DNA from: Tenodera sinensis
Lineage: Eukaryota; Arthropoda; Insecta; Mantodea; Mantidae
Direction of reading: 5' to 3'
DNA length: 64,000 nucleotides
Assembly (NCBI GenBank): GCA_030765045.1
Contig: CM060963.1
Coordinates: 102,367,354 to 102,431,353, forward strand
Notes under the pieces: generated by a model
Seen by the model: the letters and a program-made list of their open reading frames with translations, nothing else
Databases searched by the model: none
Told to the model about the DNA's origin: nothing
Part shown: positions 12,841 to 24,457 of the stretch, piece after piece
Numbering within the stretch: the first letter of the stretch is position 1
Layout of the letters: every line of letters begins with the position of its first letter
Made by a program: the position numbers and the translations under genes

Positions 12841-13489
12841 AGAAACCATGTTTATGGGAAACACATTGTTTAATTACTTTGCCTAAACTGATAATTTTAT
12901 AATTTCTATGCTTTATAGCTGTTATTTTTATATTTGTCTTTGTTGTATTTGCTATCCATTATTTCTGTATGAGATGAATTATTATTTGTAGTATTCTATG
13001 ACGCTAGGCAAACCCTAAATAAGGTCAGATGATCAAATAAGTAATAGTTCAGAGTATAAACTCATGACCTTCTAAGGAAGAAATCCACTGAAGTAAAAAC
13101 TAGAACCGATAATACCATCCTAGCATAGAAGTTAAACAAATTTACCTAGTAAAATGATTCAAGTTATAATGATTAAGGTGGAAACATTAACTAACTCTAA
13201 AAGCAAAGCCAGAGAAAATACTTGTTCAGGTTATGAAGTCACAGTTATTAGGCTAGTCTCAAACCCCTTTTCTTAAGTTTCGGCAGGATATTTCAAGCGA
13301 AACTGAAACGAAGAAACACAAAATCAATCATTCAGGCCTTCATTTCTCAGCTGTATTACCCGAGTGTAGTCCATACGTGAGTCACGTGTCGAATCATTAA
13401 TTGCCTTTGTAATGAGCTCTTGGGGGAAGCAGTTTGTACCTAAAATTGCCTATTTAAGTGATGATAACGGCATGTATTCGTGGGATACT
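12841..13489. other. Unassigned sequence
   Basis: Nothing recognised on either strand: AT-rich, no ORF with a motif, no tRNA-like boxes. Confidence 0.5.
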
Positions 13490-13672
13490 ACACAAGATCC
13501 AAGGCACGCTCCTACATCTGATTACACACTGACTATGTAACTTTCTACAGTTGTTTATACCTGTGTAAGTTTACTATATAGATGTTGAAAGCGAAGTATC
13601 GTGCATGACTGTTTATCTTCGACCCATTGGATCACTCCTGACGTCCCCTAAGAAACTGTTTCCTTGTTGCTG
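13490..13672 (+). repeat. Dispersed repeat G, copy 1
   Basis: Nearly identical to 29010-29178 over about 170 bp, from 'acacaaga(t/a)ccaaggcacg' to 'taagaaactgtttcct', with two short indels. The high identity implies recent duplication or transposition compared with families D and F. At 29 kb the same block sits inside repeat D. Confidence 0.8.
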
Positions 13673-14515
13673 CAAGAATGTATCAGCTAACGCATTTATC
13701 AAGTACTTGGATGGTTTTCTTTATTACAGTTTCCTGCTGCAGTAAATTGTGAGTGCAGGGATTAGTAAATTTGCCCCATTTTCAGTGACAGCAATTTGCA
13801 CAGTGACGATACTTATCTAAAAGAAGTCTACATGCTTTGGACAACCTGTTGTGCACGAAAAGGTGACTGGTTATCCGTGAACAAAGCTTTTTTACAACCT
13901 GCACTTCTTCCATTCCCTTTTCCCTTGAAATTTATTTTCTAAATACTACGAGGCTATTTTATTGTCCTAGCATGCATGCGGCATGTACGAGGAGACGCTT
14001 TTAATATATGCCATGAAACAACGTGACTCTGCGCTCAGAGTCCCAAGGAAGAGGCGTACCATTTCTTGTGGACCCCAAGGATTCGTGATCTTTAACAGTT
14101 ACTATACAAGAAGTTACCGGCATCCCGGTGGACGTTACAGGAAAACATACATGGCTCCAGTTTCCGATACCGGCAGATGTTCTTGTTGATGTGCATTCTT
14201 TGCACGGCAGCTCCATAGCCTACTTTCATACATCTGATTCACAACTAATCGGGAGCACTTTCCTATATGAAGGCAAGTGTAACATCGGAAGTCCTCCTTC
14301 TCCTACATCCTCTAGAATCTAAATTATTAAGCCTGCTGCCGATCAATTTGAGTCCTCCATCGCTTAGCTGGTTGGCCAATAGATCTTATGCAGTTGGTGA
14401 TAGCTTGTTATGTACTAAGGCAGTCTGTTTTCGTTTATTCTTTGCACATATTCCATAAAGTACCTTCAATAAAATGTAAAACACTCTTGCATTTATTGTT
14501 GTATTTCTTATACGC
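13673..14515. other. Unassigned sequence
   Basis: Several overlapping ORFs of 60-90 codons lie on both strands at 13983-14515, none with a recognisable domain. No tRNA-like boxes or TIRs were seen. Confidence 0.45.
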
Positions 14516-14790
14516 CAGGCATGGGGAAATCGGTTCAACAGGTCCACTCGCGTTCTCGCCTCACTCCACCTGCCATTCCTCCCCTTCACTGCTCTTCAGA
14601 TTCCGACACGCCTCATTTAGTGGCGAGTATGACTGTTTCACGAAGATTGGTACGGAGAATTTGTTGTAAGTCATAACAACAGAAAAGTTTACTGTTTAGT
14701 ATGCGGATTTCAATTTGCAAATACAAAACATTATAATATCAGACGCCACTTTGATCAGAAGCATTAACCAAACTTTGGTGATCTTACAGA
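14516..14790 (+). pseudogene. hAT transposon 5' fragment with BED zinc finger
   Basis: Starts with a hAT-like terminus, CAGGCATGGGGAAATC at 14516. About 150 bp downstream, a forward frame at 14665-14757 encodes a BED-type finger: YCLVCGF, then HYNIRRHFDQKH (Cys-x2-Cys and His-x4-His), followed at once by a stop. The rest of the transposase and the right terminus are missing or unrecognisable. The finger resembles that of the hAT at 15816, but the terminus differs, so this is a related family. 14791-15025 shows nothing else. Confidence 0.7.
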
Positions 14791-15029
14791 TATTTATTTA
14801 ATTTTTCAAAAGATACTTTCTGAATACTCGTATTTCTAAACATATAAGGGGAACGATATTATTTCACTTTTTAGGGGTTTAGTTTCTTACTAGTTTATTT
14901 AATACAAACTATTGTACTTCATATTTCAAAGTGTGAACACAATAGTAAGTTTAAAGCTAAACAAAATATTTTGATCAAATAGTTCTACAATATTTTAAAC
15001 GCTAAGTAACAATGGAACTTTACTAAAAC

Positions 15030-15350
15030 TAACCCCTAGCGCATGAAGGACCAAGGCTTACCGCCCAGCCGCTGAGTCCCGCACTTCTGCCCACTACAGG
15101 CGTCATTTGTGGGATGCAGTACATGGGACATGGTCAGTGCCTCGAGTCCTCCCGGCCAGTTATACGACCTTCTCGATCTGGGGCCGCTGCTTCTCCATCA
15201 AGTAGCTCCTCAATTGGTCCCCCGGGACCTAACGAGGCTGAGTGCACCCCGTGCCAGACCACCTAGAGGGGATAAAATTCCCATGCTGGTACACGGATCC
15301 TCCGCGCCAGAGGTAAGCGCGCTACCAACTGCACTACGGATGCGGCGCAA
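15030..15350 (-). repeat. tRNA-derived SINE-like element
   Basis: On the minus strand the element begins near 15350 with 'ccgtagtgcagttggtagcg', an A-box-like segment, and a weaker B-box region near 15290. A GC-rich body extends left to about 15030. The ORF at 15109-15378 is incidental. Confidence 0.55.
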
Positions 15351-15704
15351 AGGAACTTTGCTGTTCTATTTATTGTGAAAGAGAAACAATTTAATAAGTT
15401 AATCATAAACAACGCACTTGCATCAAAACAACCTTCGTCACTCGGCAAGAGGATGTGGGGTGAGTAAGCCAAGTTCAATCGCCAGCTCTACTTTATACGG
15501 TCTGTGTTGTTAACCCTTTAATGCCTAGAGTTGCCATTTGGTAACAAGGAGTTTAGTCAAAGTTTTAGAATATTATAACAGTGCTTTTGTTGTGTTAATA
15601 TTATATTGGCATTTAACAATAAAGGGGGCATTGGTAGCGATTTATATTGTGACATTGGGTTGCTCAACAATATACGTACAAGAGGAGGACGGGACCGTAA
15701 TAAT

Positions 15705-17843
15705 CAGCCCTGGGGAAGTGGTACACATTGAGCGGGATTGCGCTCACGACCTTGAGCGTGTGTGTTGGGTGAGGGCGATGCAAACACACACCAGTTCAGT
15801 GACGTACCTTTCACAATGAGTGCAGGACGTGTTACGCCAACATTTAATCCCGAATGGGAAGAAAAGTATTTCGCCATCTTCGAAGGTGGAAAATCACATT
15901 GTTTGGTTTGTGGTGCAACAGTGTCATATCCTTCACATTATAACATTAGGAGGCATTTCACAAATGCGCATGCGCAAGAATATGGTGAAGAGAAGCTGAC
16001 AGGTGTGGCTCGTGAAAAAATGCTGGATCGTCTTAAAGAACAGTTACAAGCCAAAAGTGACAGTACCAGCAAGACGATAGTTGACCGGCAAAACATAGTT
16101 TGTGCCAGTTTTAAAATTGCAAACGAAATTGCCAAACCCTCTAAACCCCTCTCTGAAGGAGACTTTATAAAGGAGTGCTTGATAACTGCTGCTGAAGAAA
16201 TTTGCCCTGATTTAGTGAATTCCTTTAAATCTCTGAGTTTATCTCGTCGAACAGTCACCGAGCGAATAGCAGAAATTGCTTGCAATTTGGAGAAACAGCT
16301 GAAAACGAAAATCGGACAGTTGGTGTACTACTCATTAGCACTAGACGAGTGTAGTGACAGGAAAGATACGGCTCAGTTAGCTGTTTTCTTAAGAGGAGTT
16401 TATGAAAATTTCAAAATCAGTGAAGAATTTCTAGATCTTGCATCGTTAAAGGACCGGACCACAGGTGAGAATGTGCTTAACGCTGTGCTAAAGACAATGG
16501 AACACTTTAATCTTTCATTGGAAAAACTAGTTTGTGTTGCAACCGATGGAGCGCCATCCATGATGGGTCATACGCCGGGATTTGTAGGAAGACTTCGAGG
16601 TGTTCTTGCAGCAAAAGGAATAAACTCAGACGCGAGGCATTGTGTGCGAAATCAGTAACGTTGGATACAGTAATGTCAGTTGTTGTGCGAATTGTGAATA
16701 CCATTAGGTATAGACAGTTTCAAGAATTTTTAAAACATATAAATTCTGAGTTTTTAGATCTGCCGTATCACTCTCAAATTAGATGGCTAAGTAGAGGCAA
16801 CGTGCTTCAGAGAGTTTTCGCGTTACGAAGCGAAATAGACATTTTTTTTAAAAGATCAGAAAATAGACTTTGGAGAACTTAGCACCAAAGACTAGATTTG
16901 TGATTTAGCATTTTTGAGTGATCTAACGTTATACTTAAATACATTGAACACCACCCTACAAGGGAAAGACAATTTAATCATTACGATGATTGATGAACTA
17001 AAGGCTTTCATGGACAAATTGCGACTCTGGATGTATCAAATACAGCACACAGATTTGAATCATTTTCCAAATTTGAAATGCGTATTTATTAAAGGATCTT
17101 CTGAAGTACTAAACAAATACAAGACAATTCTGGAAGATTTACTGGAAGAATTTAAAATCCGATTTAATGATCTGAAGACCATGGACATAGAATGGAGGTT
17201 GTTTAACAACCCATTTGCATTCGATGTTAAAGATGCACCACACTCTTTGCAGATGGAATTAATCGACCTCCAGAACAACACACCTCTGCGGACTTTAGGA
17301 CTGTTGGGAGTAGAGTTATTTCGTACACTACCCAAAGTGAAGTTCCCAAATTTACGTCTCTTTGGCAGTCGCATTGTAGCTATGTTTGGCACAACATATT
17401 GTTCTGAGCAGTTTTTCAGTAAGCTGAACAATGTGAAAACTGCTTCACGCAGTAGTGATGAAAATTTAGTGCACATATTGCGATTGCAATGCTCAAATTT
17501 GCAGCCAGAATATGACGAAATAATGAAGCACAAAAGATTGTACGTTTCAACAGTGACTCAGTAAGTAGCACTCCAGGTTTACGTGATTTACGAAGTGTTT
17601 TAGTTTATTGCATATTAATATACTTCAAAGTGTTGCAAGTCTAAATAGCATTGTAAAATCTGAAAATATAACACTACAACATGTATGTAAATATTGTATA
17701 GTGTTTAATTTTGTGTTTGTAATAAATTACAATTAAGCAACACGCGTACGCCACTGACTGGTTCATGTGCCTTTATTGCACGCACGTATGGGACGGTAGA
17801 AACCTGTTTTTTCTCACGCGAATACACGACGTCCCCAGGCCTG
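15705..17843 (+). mobile_element. hAT DNA transposon, full length, defective
   Basis: TIRs are CAGCCCTGGGGAAGT (left) and, read inward from the right, CAGGCCTGGGGACGT, 13 of 15 matching. The 8 bases outside both ends are GTAATAAT (15697-15704 and 17844-17851), the exact 8-bp target duplication characteristic of hAT elements. Length 2139 bp. It carries one transposase gene, broken by frameshifts, and sits inside a solo LTR. The perfect duplication and mild decay suggest fairly recent insertion. Confidence 0.95.
15816..17564 (+). pseudogene. hAT transposase (ZBED5/GTF2IRD2-like), frameshifted
   Basis: Would encode a cut-and-paste transposase acting on the element's own ends. Start ATG at 15816 is chosen because the BED finger follows directly: Cys29, Cys32, His47, His52. 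The catalytic core shows 'LALDECSD' (first Asp) and 'VATDGAPSMMG' (second Asp). The first frame stops at 16658, where a small deletion removes the segment usually bearing a conserved Cys/His 'HQE'-type motif. A second frame resumes at 'ALCAKS' and runs to 16882 ('RWLSRG' conserved). The first frame returns from about 16900 to 17564, with the C-terminal hAT dimerisation region ('YCSEQFFSKLN') present. At least two frameshifts make it non-functional. Relatives such as ZBED5 and GTF2IRD2 are known domesticated hAT proteins; here the TIRs show a transposon copy, not a domesticated gene. Confidence 0.9.
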
Positions 17844-18379
17844 GTAATAATGGCTGCAAACATAAAGGAGGTCCAAGACTACAGGGCAACTAGCGACTGT
17901 GTGTGTGTTAGATCGAACCGCGAGATAACACCGTAGTGGCCAGCAAGCTCTAGAAGCTTCTTTGGTGAGTCATTGTACACGTGTACGTGGAAAGCACTTG
18001 AGGGAGGTTACGTCATGCCTACCCCAGTATAAATATGACAGACAGTGAGCAGTTCAGAGTTTGAGTGAGTGTTAGAATAGTTGTTTAAGTCGCCGTGTAC
18101 AGTTACTTTTAGTTACGAGAGTGAATCGGCCAACTCGTCAGCGAGTTTGTATGTGTCGTCGAGTAATTGTATCGTAATAGTAAAGACATAAGAGACAGTG
18201 AAACTGGAGAAAGACATTGCAAGACTGAGAAAGATTATCGCAAAAACAATTACCTCCTAGAGAAGACTATAAATTGTGTTAGCAACGAGAAGGAAATTGT
18301 GCATTTGCAGTAAATTTGGAGGAAATAAGGTGTTAGAAATGTAAACTGACTTCGCATTTCGCCGTCTTTGTTACAATAT

Positions 18380-18890
18380 CATAAATGTATATGTTGATTT
18401 TTGTTTTATTGTAGTCTAATATAAGCCCATAATCATCCATACGTACTATTTCAATAATTGTTTTACGTGGATCCTCCCCATCCTTTATTACAGCCACATT
18501 TGATTGAAATCCTTGGGATTACACTCACGATGTTCGACTTTGAAAGGATGTCTGTTCGAATTATGTCCTTTAAGCTGCCTGTGACAGAGGTACCTAAACC
18601 TTCTTTAGGAATCAAAAGATTACTGGTGTATGTATCAAAATAATTCATGCAATAGAAGGTTAATTGCATAGCATTTGTTCTTCCGATAGTGCAGTTTCTG
18701 GCTAGCTTGTAGCGAAAGTCAATTTATCCATGATAACATTATAACTTCCTAAACAGTTAATATTATTAATTTGTTACAATTTTGGACTCATTTAATGGGT
18801 CATTAATAGTAAATAGGAGAGGGGCAAATAACCGATACACATGCGCGGATTAAATAAGACTAACTTTTATTCAGTGCGATAAGAATGAAG
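18380..18890. other. Unassigned sequence
   Basis: AT-rich sequence without recognisable repeat, tRNA-like or protein motif. The opposed 60-70 codon ORFs at 18458-18669 overlap and look fortuitous. Confidence 0.45.
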
Positions 18891-18899
18891 ACATTTCCG

Positions 18900-19405
18900 A
18901 AAGGAAGGAGGTGCATTCCCAAATGCAGGGCTAGACTGGAAGTCAGAAGACAGCAATTCCGTGACTGCGAGGCGCTGGTAACGCCTCCAAGGGACATTCA
19001 GCTACTCATTTGATTACTCCAAAGGGTAGCATAATCATCTTCTTCCCCATTCACCCTCCTCGTATGGAGCATTGCATCCCCTAGAACCTAGAAGTGGGCA
19101 CCTGGAGGGTCAGATGCCTTGCGAGGAGCAGACAAACTCTTTATCAGAGAGTGTTCAGGATGATAGTCAGCCCGAAGCCTGGTATGACAGTCTGGAAAGA
19201 GATGATATGAAATGAGGGCGAAATGGATGAAAGGAAATATGATGATAGAGCAGTCAATGAGTGGGGGAAACCGGAGAATCTGAGGAAACCCGTCAGGTGC
19301 CACTTGGTTCACCAAAAATACCACATACGATCCTCTGGGATTGAACCCAAGCTGGAGCACCTCGGTGAGAGGCGAGCCACGGTGCCATTTGAACAGTGTA
19401 ATTGC
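18900..19405 (-). repeat. SINE family B, long copy
   Basis: Shares with 51030-51480 and 62352-62601 the blocks 'agtgggggaaaccggag', 'aaacccg', 'ataccacat', a B-box region ('gggattgaacccaa' on plus, GGTTCAATCCC on minus) and the terminal 'ggcgagccacggtgcc'. The promoter end is at the right, so the element reads on the minus strand: tRNA-like head near 19385, body running left. No clear target duplication was seen. Confidence 0.7.
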
Positions 19406-21180
19406 GCTCACAAATTATTCGCCAACAAATTCTAAATTTTCATTTGAGATTACACAGCGAATTACGAACATTAAATTTGAATACAAAGTATGTTTGACAG
19501 CTGTTATGGAAGTCCCGAATTGCAATCTACGAACATGTCAGTGTTCCTCTTTCGTAAGTAATTAACTTATTTTAAACACCTGATACCTACAGAGCGGAAG
19601 GTGGTCATGATTAGCAGTGTTCAAAGACAACATATTCGAAACATACATGGTCATTCAAAAATTATTTATTGGCAACACTGCCTGCACTTGGCCCTATCAG
19701 CGGTAAATCATATAAGCTGATAACAATGAAAAATAAGAGCATCTAATGTTTGTTAGCTGTGAGTATGAAGACAATACTTTTATTTAATAAGACATTTTTA
19801 GTAAGTTTAATTGTTGGCTGTTATCTTTAGTGCTCTAAATAAGTTTAATAAATACGAACAAAGATGCTTCATTAACATTCAGGTTGCAAGAGGTACGTAT
19901 TAAGGCTCGACAATGGCATATTACTGCAATTTTGAGCCACACTTTCCTGGTGTGGCCTATTCCGGCTTACATGCTAAAGGTAAACTTTTCAAGCTTCACT
20001 TCCTTAAAAAGAGGTAGCCCAATTGCAGAATTCATACATACTCGATATATCCTGAGAGCAAAAGCATCCTAGCTACACATACTTATTTCTTTAACCTTTT
20101 GATTGGAATGTGTTCTTTTTGCAGAGCAAATCTGCAACGCCAATCTATCCTCTCGCTTGTAGTTGCTTCAGGATGCTTACTTCAAAATGTGATCATACTA
20201 ATAATCTGAAAGAAGTCATATTTACTATCGACTTGTCTTGGCATCTGACTAAAGCATGCTTATTTTAAAATGTGATACATTAATCTTATGTTTTATTTTG
20301 AACACCTGTTGGGGAGTAGCCTCCTATCGATAGCTATAGGGTGCATCTACAGGACTGTCTGAATAATCATACCAATTCACTTCATATATTTCAATTATTT
20401 CAAGGCAAATTGTCACTTCCTTTACAACTACAGCAACAGATCTACGATATTTTGTACTGGCTCACATTCAACTTCATGTAGACTTAACAGAAAGAGCGTG
20501 GTGACCATTTCTTATTCTCTTTTAGCTTATTCTGACTTGTTGAACTCTTTAGTCCGTTCAGTCTTTGTTTTGGCAGTATAGTTAGAGACCTTGAACTTTA
20601 ACACCATGAGAATCAAAGCTGGATCGTTCCCTGATTTTAGCATCGAAATAAATCTCACAATTTAAAATATTCATTCACGTCATGTGTATTACATGTTCCT
20701 TTCAGTAAACTTAGCGATTTATTCTTATAGTAGTATCTAACGAAAAATAATTAAGTAACTTAATAGCAAAGTAGGCAAACAAGAAAGCTTGAGGAATTTC
20801 ACTCTACGGTGAGAAACATGGGTTAAGAAGATATGTGATAAAATGTGTAAGATCGTGACCATCGCCGGTCAAGCCAAAGGAGCGATCGAATTCCTTCAGA
20901 TACATTGAGTTGTAAATGAAAGCGCTGCATTGTACCACGATTATGATGACAAAACAACATTCCAGTTGCATCTTAGTTGAGAGTTGCCATGCCGCACAAT
21001 GAATGCCTTATGCTAATTACGTACTTGCTGTATTCAGAACCCCGATAAGGTTTTGCGGCTTCCACAAGTTTTCTTCTTCAACAGTACAACGGTTTCCTGG
21101 GATAAGCTTTGGTTACTTTGTCTTCAGACCGCTATAAACTCGTTAATGAACAGAAAATAAACTGCCCTTGAAATTCTGGA
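19406..21180. other. Unassigned sequence
   Basis: No gene, TIR or SINE head recognised. A CT-rich patch (TCTTCTTCATCC... about 21185-21245) marks its right edge. Confidence 0.45.
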
Positions 21181-21844
21181 AATATAAGTCTTCTTCATCC
21201 TCTCTTTCTTCCTCTTCCTCCTCTTCCTCTTTCTCCTTCGCCTTCTACCAGTTCCGTTTCCCCATTCTGAAATGTATTCCCATCTTCTAGAACGTCCCAC
21301 ATCTGTTCTTCCACGAGGACTGTGTCTTCTTATTAAAAGGGGTATTTATTCTTCACGCATCCTATTCATCCAATTCTGTATATTTTCTTCTATTTTATCT
21401 TGCAATATGTATATGCCTAATTACTCTCGAATTGTTTTATTTCTTATTAAATCCCGTCTGACATAGTCTTTAGTTTTTAAAAATCTAATTTTTGCAGCTT
21501 ATATTCAACTAATAACTCTTTCTTTTAATATCAATGACTCATTTCCATTCATAAGCACAGAAACTACCATAGTTTTGTAAAACTCCAATTCCGTCTCTTT
21601 ACTTGTATTATTCAAAGTTCTTGTCATAGTTGCACATATATATCTGCTGGAACTTATTTATCTTGTTTTCTACATCCTTCTCTAAATCGTAGCGTGCTTC
21701 ACAACTAAATATTTAAAATTCAAGTGTTGTTCCTGTCATTTATTTTCAATATTTATTTGTTATCTCGGGGTGATACTAGTTTTGTCCTTTTTATGAACAT
21801 ATTTAAGTTATATTCCTCTCCAAATAAATATATTTAATATACGG

Positions 21845-22200
21845 ACCGTTGAAGGCTGCATTCAGTGTCCTATATAATTTCGACTCATCCGCATAAAGAA
21901 TTCATTTCAGGTTTTATTTCATTTAAATTGTATTCCTGCACTCACCTCCTTTTATCAGATTTTAATGATGCTGTGCACGTATATATAAAAGTGTGGGAGA
22001 TACGCTACATCCCTGTCTTACTCCTTGATTCACTTTTATTTCCTCTGTTTTTAGCATGCTCATATTTGTAGTAATTTGTGTGTTTACTTTTGAAGGTTTA
22101 ATTACTTCTACTATGTGAGGAGGGTATCCCTTTTGTCCAGTATATTCCATAATCTTTCTCTATTTACAAAATCAAATGCTCTTTTGTAATCTATAAAAGT
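21845..22200 (-). pseudogene. Non-LTR retrotransposon reverse transcriptase fragment
   Basis: The minus strand encodes 'KGYPPHIVEVIK', then 'VNQGVRQGCSVSPTLL', the conserved reverse-transcriptase motif usually written GVRQGxxLSP. Further on, after a stop, comes 'ILYADES', corresponding to the catalytic F/Y-A-D-D box with the second Asp changed to Glu. Stops and shifts separate these pieces. The pattern fits the RT of RTE- or Jockey-like LINEs common in insects, but the clade is not resolved. CT-rich sequence at 21180-21840 may be further decayed 3' part. Confidence 0.75.
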
Positions 22201-22384
22201 TACATGTTAAACACACTCCAGAATTAATAACCTACCTTTCTGGTTCACCCATTCAGCACTTTTTGGGAGCTTTACCCTGTCTACCAACAGAATTTTTCCC
22301 CAAAACTAAGTATGTGGGCACAACTGCTGTAAATAAGCTGGTGGAAATATACACGTTTTGCGTGGAATAGGAATACCCCTGAGA

Positions 22385-23100
22385 TTAATGCACACGTGGG
22401 CAGCATAACTAAAAAACGAAAAGTCGGATAAAAACCAAACATGGTATTTAAGTTTAATGTGTTTCAAGGATGCGACACGAAAATTTTGGAGAAAATAGCC
22501 CCACCCTAAATTACCTTTTACATGGAAGTTTTCGAAAATTTTGATTTTCTTGAAAATGGCTCTAACGATTTTTATTAAAGTGTCATATGTTTAAGATGTT
22601 TGTATGATAAATGAAATATATATTTTGAAGTTTGTGGCTATAGACTATGTAGTCCGTTTACTCTGGATGACTTTTGAAGAGCTCGTAAACCGCAAGTGAT
22701 AGACAAAGATTTACTGTACAAAAAATGTAGTTCTCTCTAAAAGACACAATTTATGTCTGAATACATTTTTTGTGGAGTGAACCATTTCGGAGATATTCCT
22801 TGTTATTTGTGTCAGTTTCGGAGAAATTCACACTTTCGTGAAATGGAATATCGTTATTCATTTTTTATAGTTAAACGTGCAAGGAGAACGAGATCTCAAA
22901 GCTTTGAAAGATTTGACTATCGCACGAAGCCTAGTATTTTAACATTCTCCTTGAACCTATAAGGAAATAAGAAACAAGATAATTTGTACAAATGTTTATT
23001 TCAACTAACGCGAAGAAAATATAGGAATAAGAGTTTGTAAGAATGGTTAGTACAAAAGTAGAGAAAGTCATGTGAATGCAACACATCAGATTTTTAAGTC
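22385..23100 (+). repeat. Family E, copy lacking its left end
   Basis: Forward match from 'agcataactaaaaaacgaaaagtcgg' through 'gtttactctggatgactttt', 'tttgactatcgcac' and 'gagaaagtcatgtgaatgc' to the 'aacacatcagattttt' terminus near 23095. The left terminus and microsatellite are absent. The ORFs at 22753-22962 and 22931-23242 are readings of the repeat; equivalents recur in other copies. Confidence 0.85.
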
Positions 23101-23454
23101 TGAAGTCAAATGTACGTCTATGCAACGGCTTAGTAATTTTATTCTTTTTGCAGAAGGAAAAGAACGCAAGAAAACAAGAACAGTAGCAATATCCAGCGAT
23201 ATGTTGGTAACAGTTAACGCCATAAGAACTTTTGTACCGCATAAATCGAGTTCATTAACAAGATAAGCACTTTTTGTAGTAATATTTTGTCAATCTCAAA
23301 TATACAAAAGGGATTCAGAATAAAGAGGGCTTCACGATTGCAATTTTGAAAGAGTAATAAATAACGTTAACTTCCCCAGTAATGGTAGTTTGGATGATAT
23401 TTTCTTCCAAACCTTCATGTGCCATTTTTAGATGATCCTGCACACTAGCGACTT

Positions 23455-23640
23455 GGTTTTTCAGTTTTGCTGTTTCGCAAATATAGAACACACATACCGA
23501 GCTACCTATTCATAAAAATGCTTTTCCTGGATTCAGGGGCTCTGAAATTCTTGCTGAAATCTGGACATCAAATCATTGGTTGGACTACAATACTTCCTCT
23601 ATTTACTCTAAGTACGCGGTAAAAAAAGTAAAAATAGTAT
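23455..23640 (-). repeat. Family E, left-end fragment (reverse)
   Basis: Reverse-strand match to the family E left end: 'ggattcaggggctctgaaat', 'gacatcaaat', 'acaatacttcctct', and the terminal 'aaagtaaaaata'. It faces the copy at 22385-23100, so the two form an inverted pair around 350 unassigned bases. Confidence 0.75.
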
Positions 23641-24455
23641 AAAATAATGATGGAAAACTTACCATATGCTCAAATTCAGATCAGCAATGTTAGCTCCAAC
23701 CTTCCAATACAAGTACTTGTCCAAATGTTTGTTATTTATGTGTTAATCCTCATCGATTACTCCATATTCCAAGAAATATTAACTAAACCTGCTCTTCTGG
23801 GACAAACATTTAAAAGTGAGGATTTTAATAAAATATGTTTAAACACTTTGGAAGACTTGCTCGTATTATTTATAACAATATAGCATAGCTTTTTGTAACT
23901 TGCATTCAGTTTTTATTTCTTATGGTTTTCGCACTGTTTGTTGGTTTTATGTAGTAGCACTGTAATTTGTAGAGACAATTATGTGTTCCAATTCCTATTT
24001 TTAACATTTTGATGTTATGTATCCCGGATCGATGTGGTCAGCCGTAGATGTGAGCCAGATATTCTATTTTCTTAGTTTGAAACAGTGAGCAGAAGCATTT
24101 TAGAAGTGGTGAATGACTGGTACTGGCGCAGTGGTTTATGGTGAGTTCACTTTTGTATTTACAAGACCATGGCAGTGCAAGTTAGTATCTCTCTAACTTC
24201 CATGTAGTAAACATTGCGGAACTGTACGTGATTAAGTACAGAAGTGCCCATTCCTTAGGGATCACATTTCAGGAAGTTTTAAACCTGTCTCTCACCCATC
24301 TCCCGCTGCTAGTGAAAGAATCTGTTGTTGCCAAGTCGATTACTGTTGTGCATTCAGTGTTGTTAAAGATTATGCGACCAGTTGGCACTGTAAAATGCAG
24401 TGAGATGAAGAAAGTCCTTAAGTGATAGGTAATACTATATAGTGCCCGCTTACAT
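23641..24455. other. Unassigned sequence
   Basis: An 78-codon ORF at 23647-23883 and a 65-codon ORF at 24228-24425 show no known motif. No repeat was recognised. Confidence 0.45.
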
Positions 24456-24457
24456 TA

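Larger units (their letters stand above)
15648..18375 (+). mobile_element. Solo LTR (copy 3), split by a hAT insertion
   Basis: The LTR starts TGTGAC at 15648 and ends GTTACA at 18375, flanked by ATAT (15644-15647 and 18376-18379), the same duplication seen around copy 1. Removing the hAT (15705-17843) and one 8-bp duplication leaves about 580 bp. The right part has a TATA-like box (TATAAAT, 18028-18034), 'gtcgccgtgtac', 'agagacagtgaa', and an 'agaaggaaattgtgcatttg' block parallel to copy 1. The nested order shows the LTR was there first. Confidence 0.85.

Noticed and set aside
15538..15819. 93-codon ORF upstream of the hAT transposase as a separate gene
   Set aside because: It spans the solo LTR start and the hAT untranslated region, so it cannot be one functional unit.
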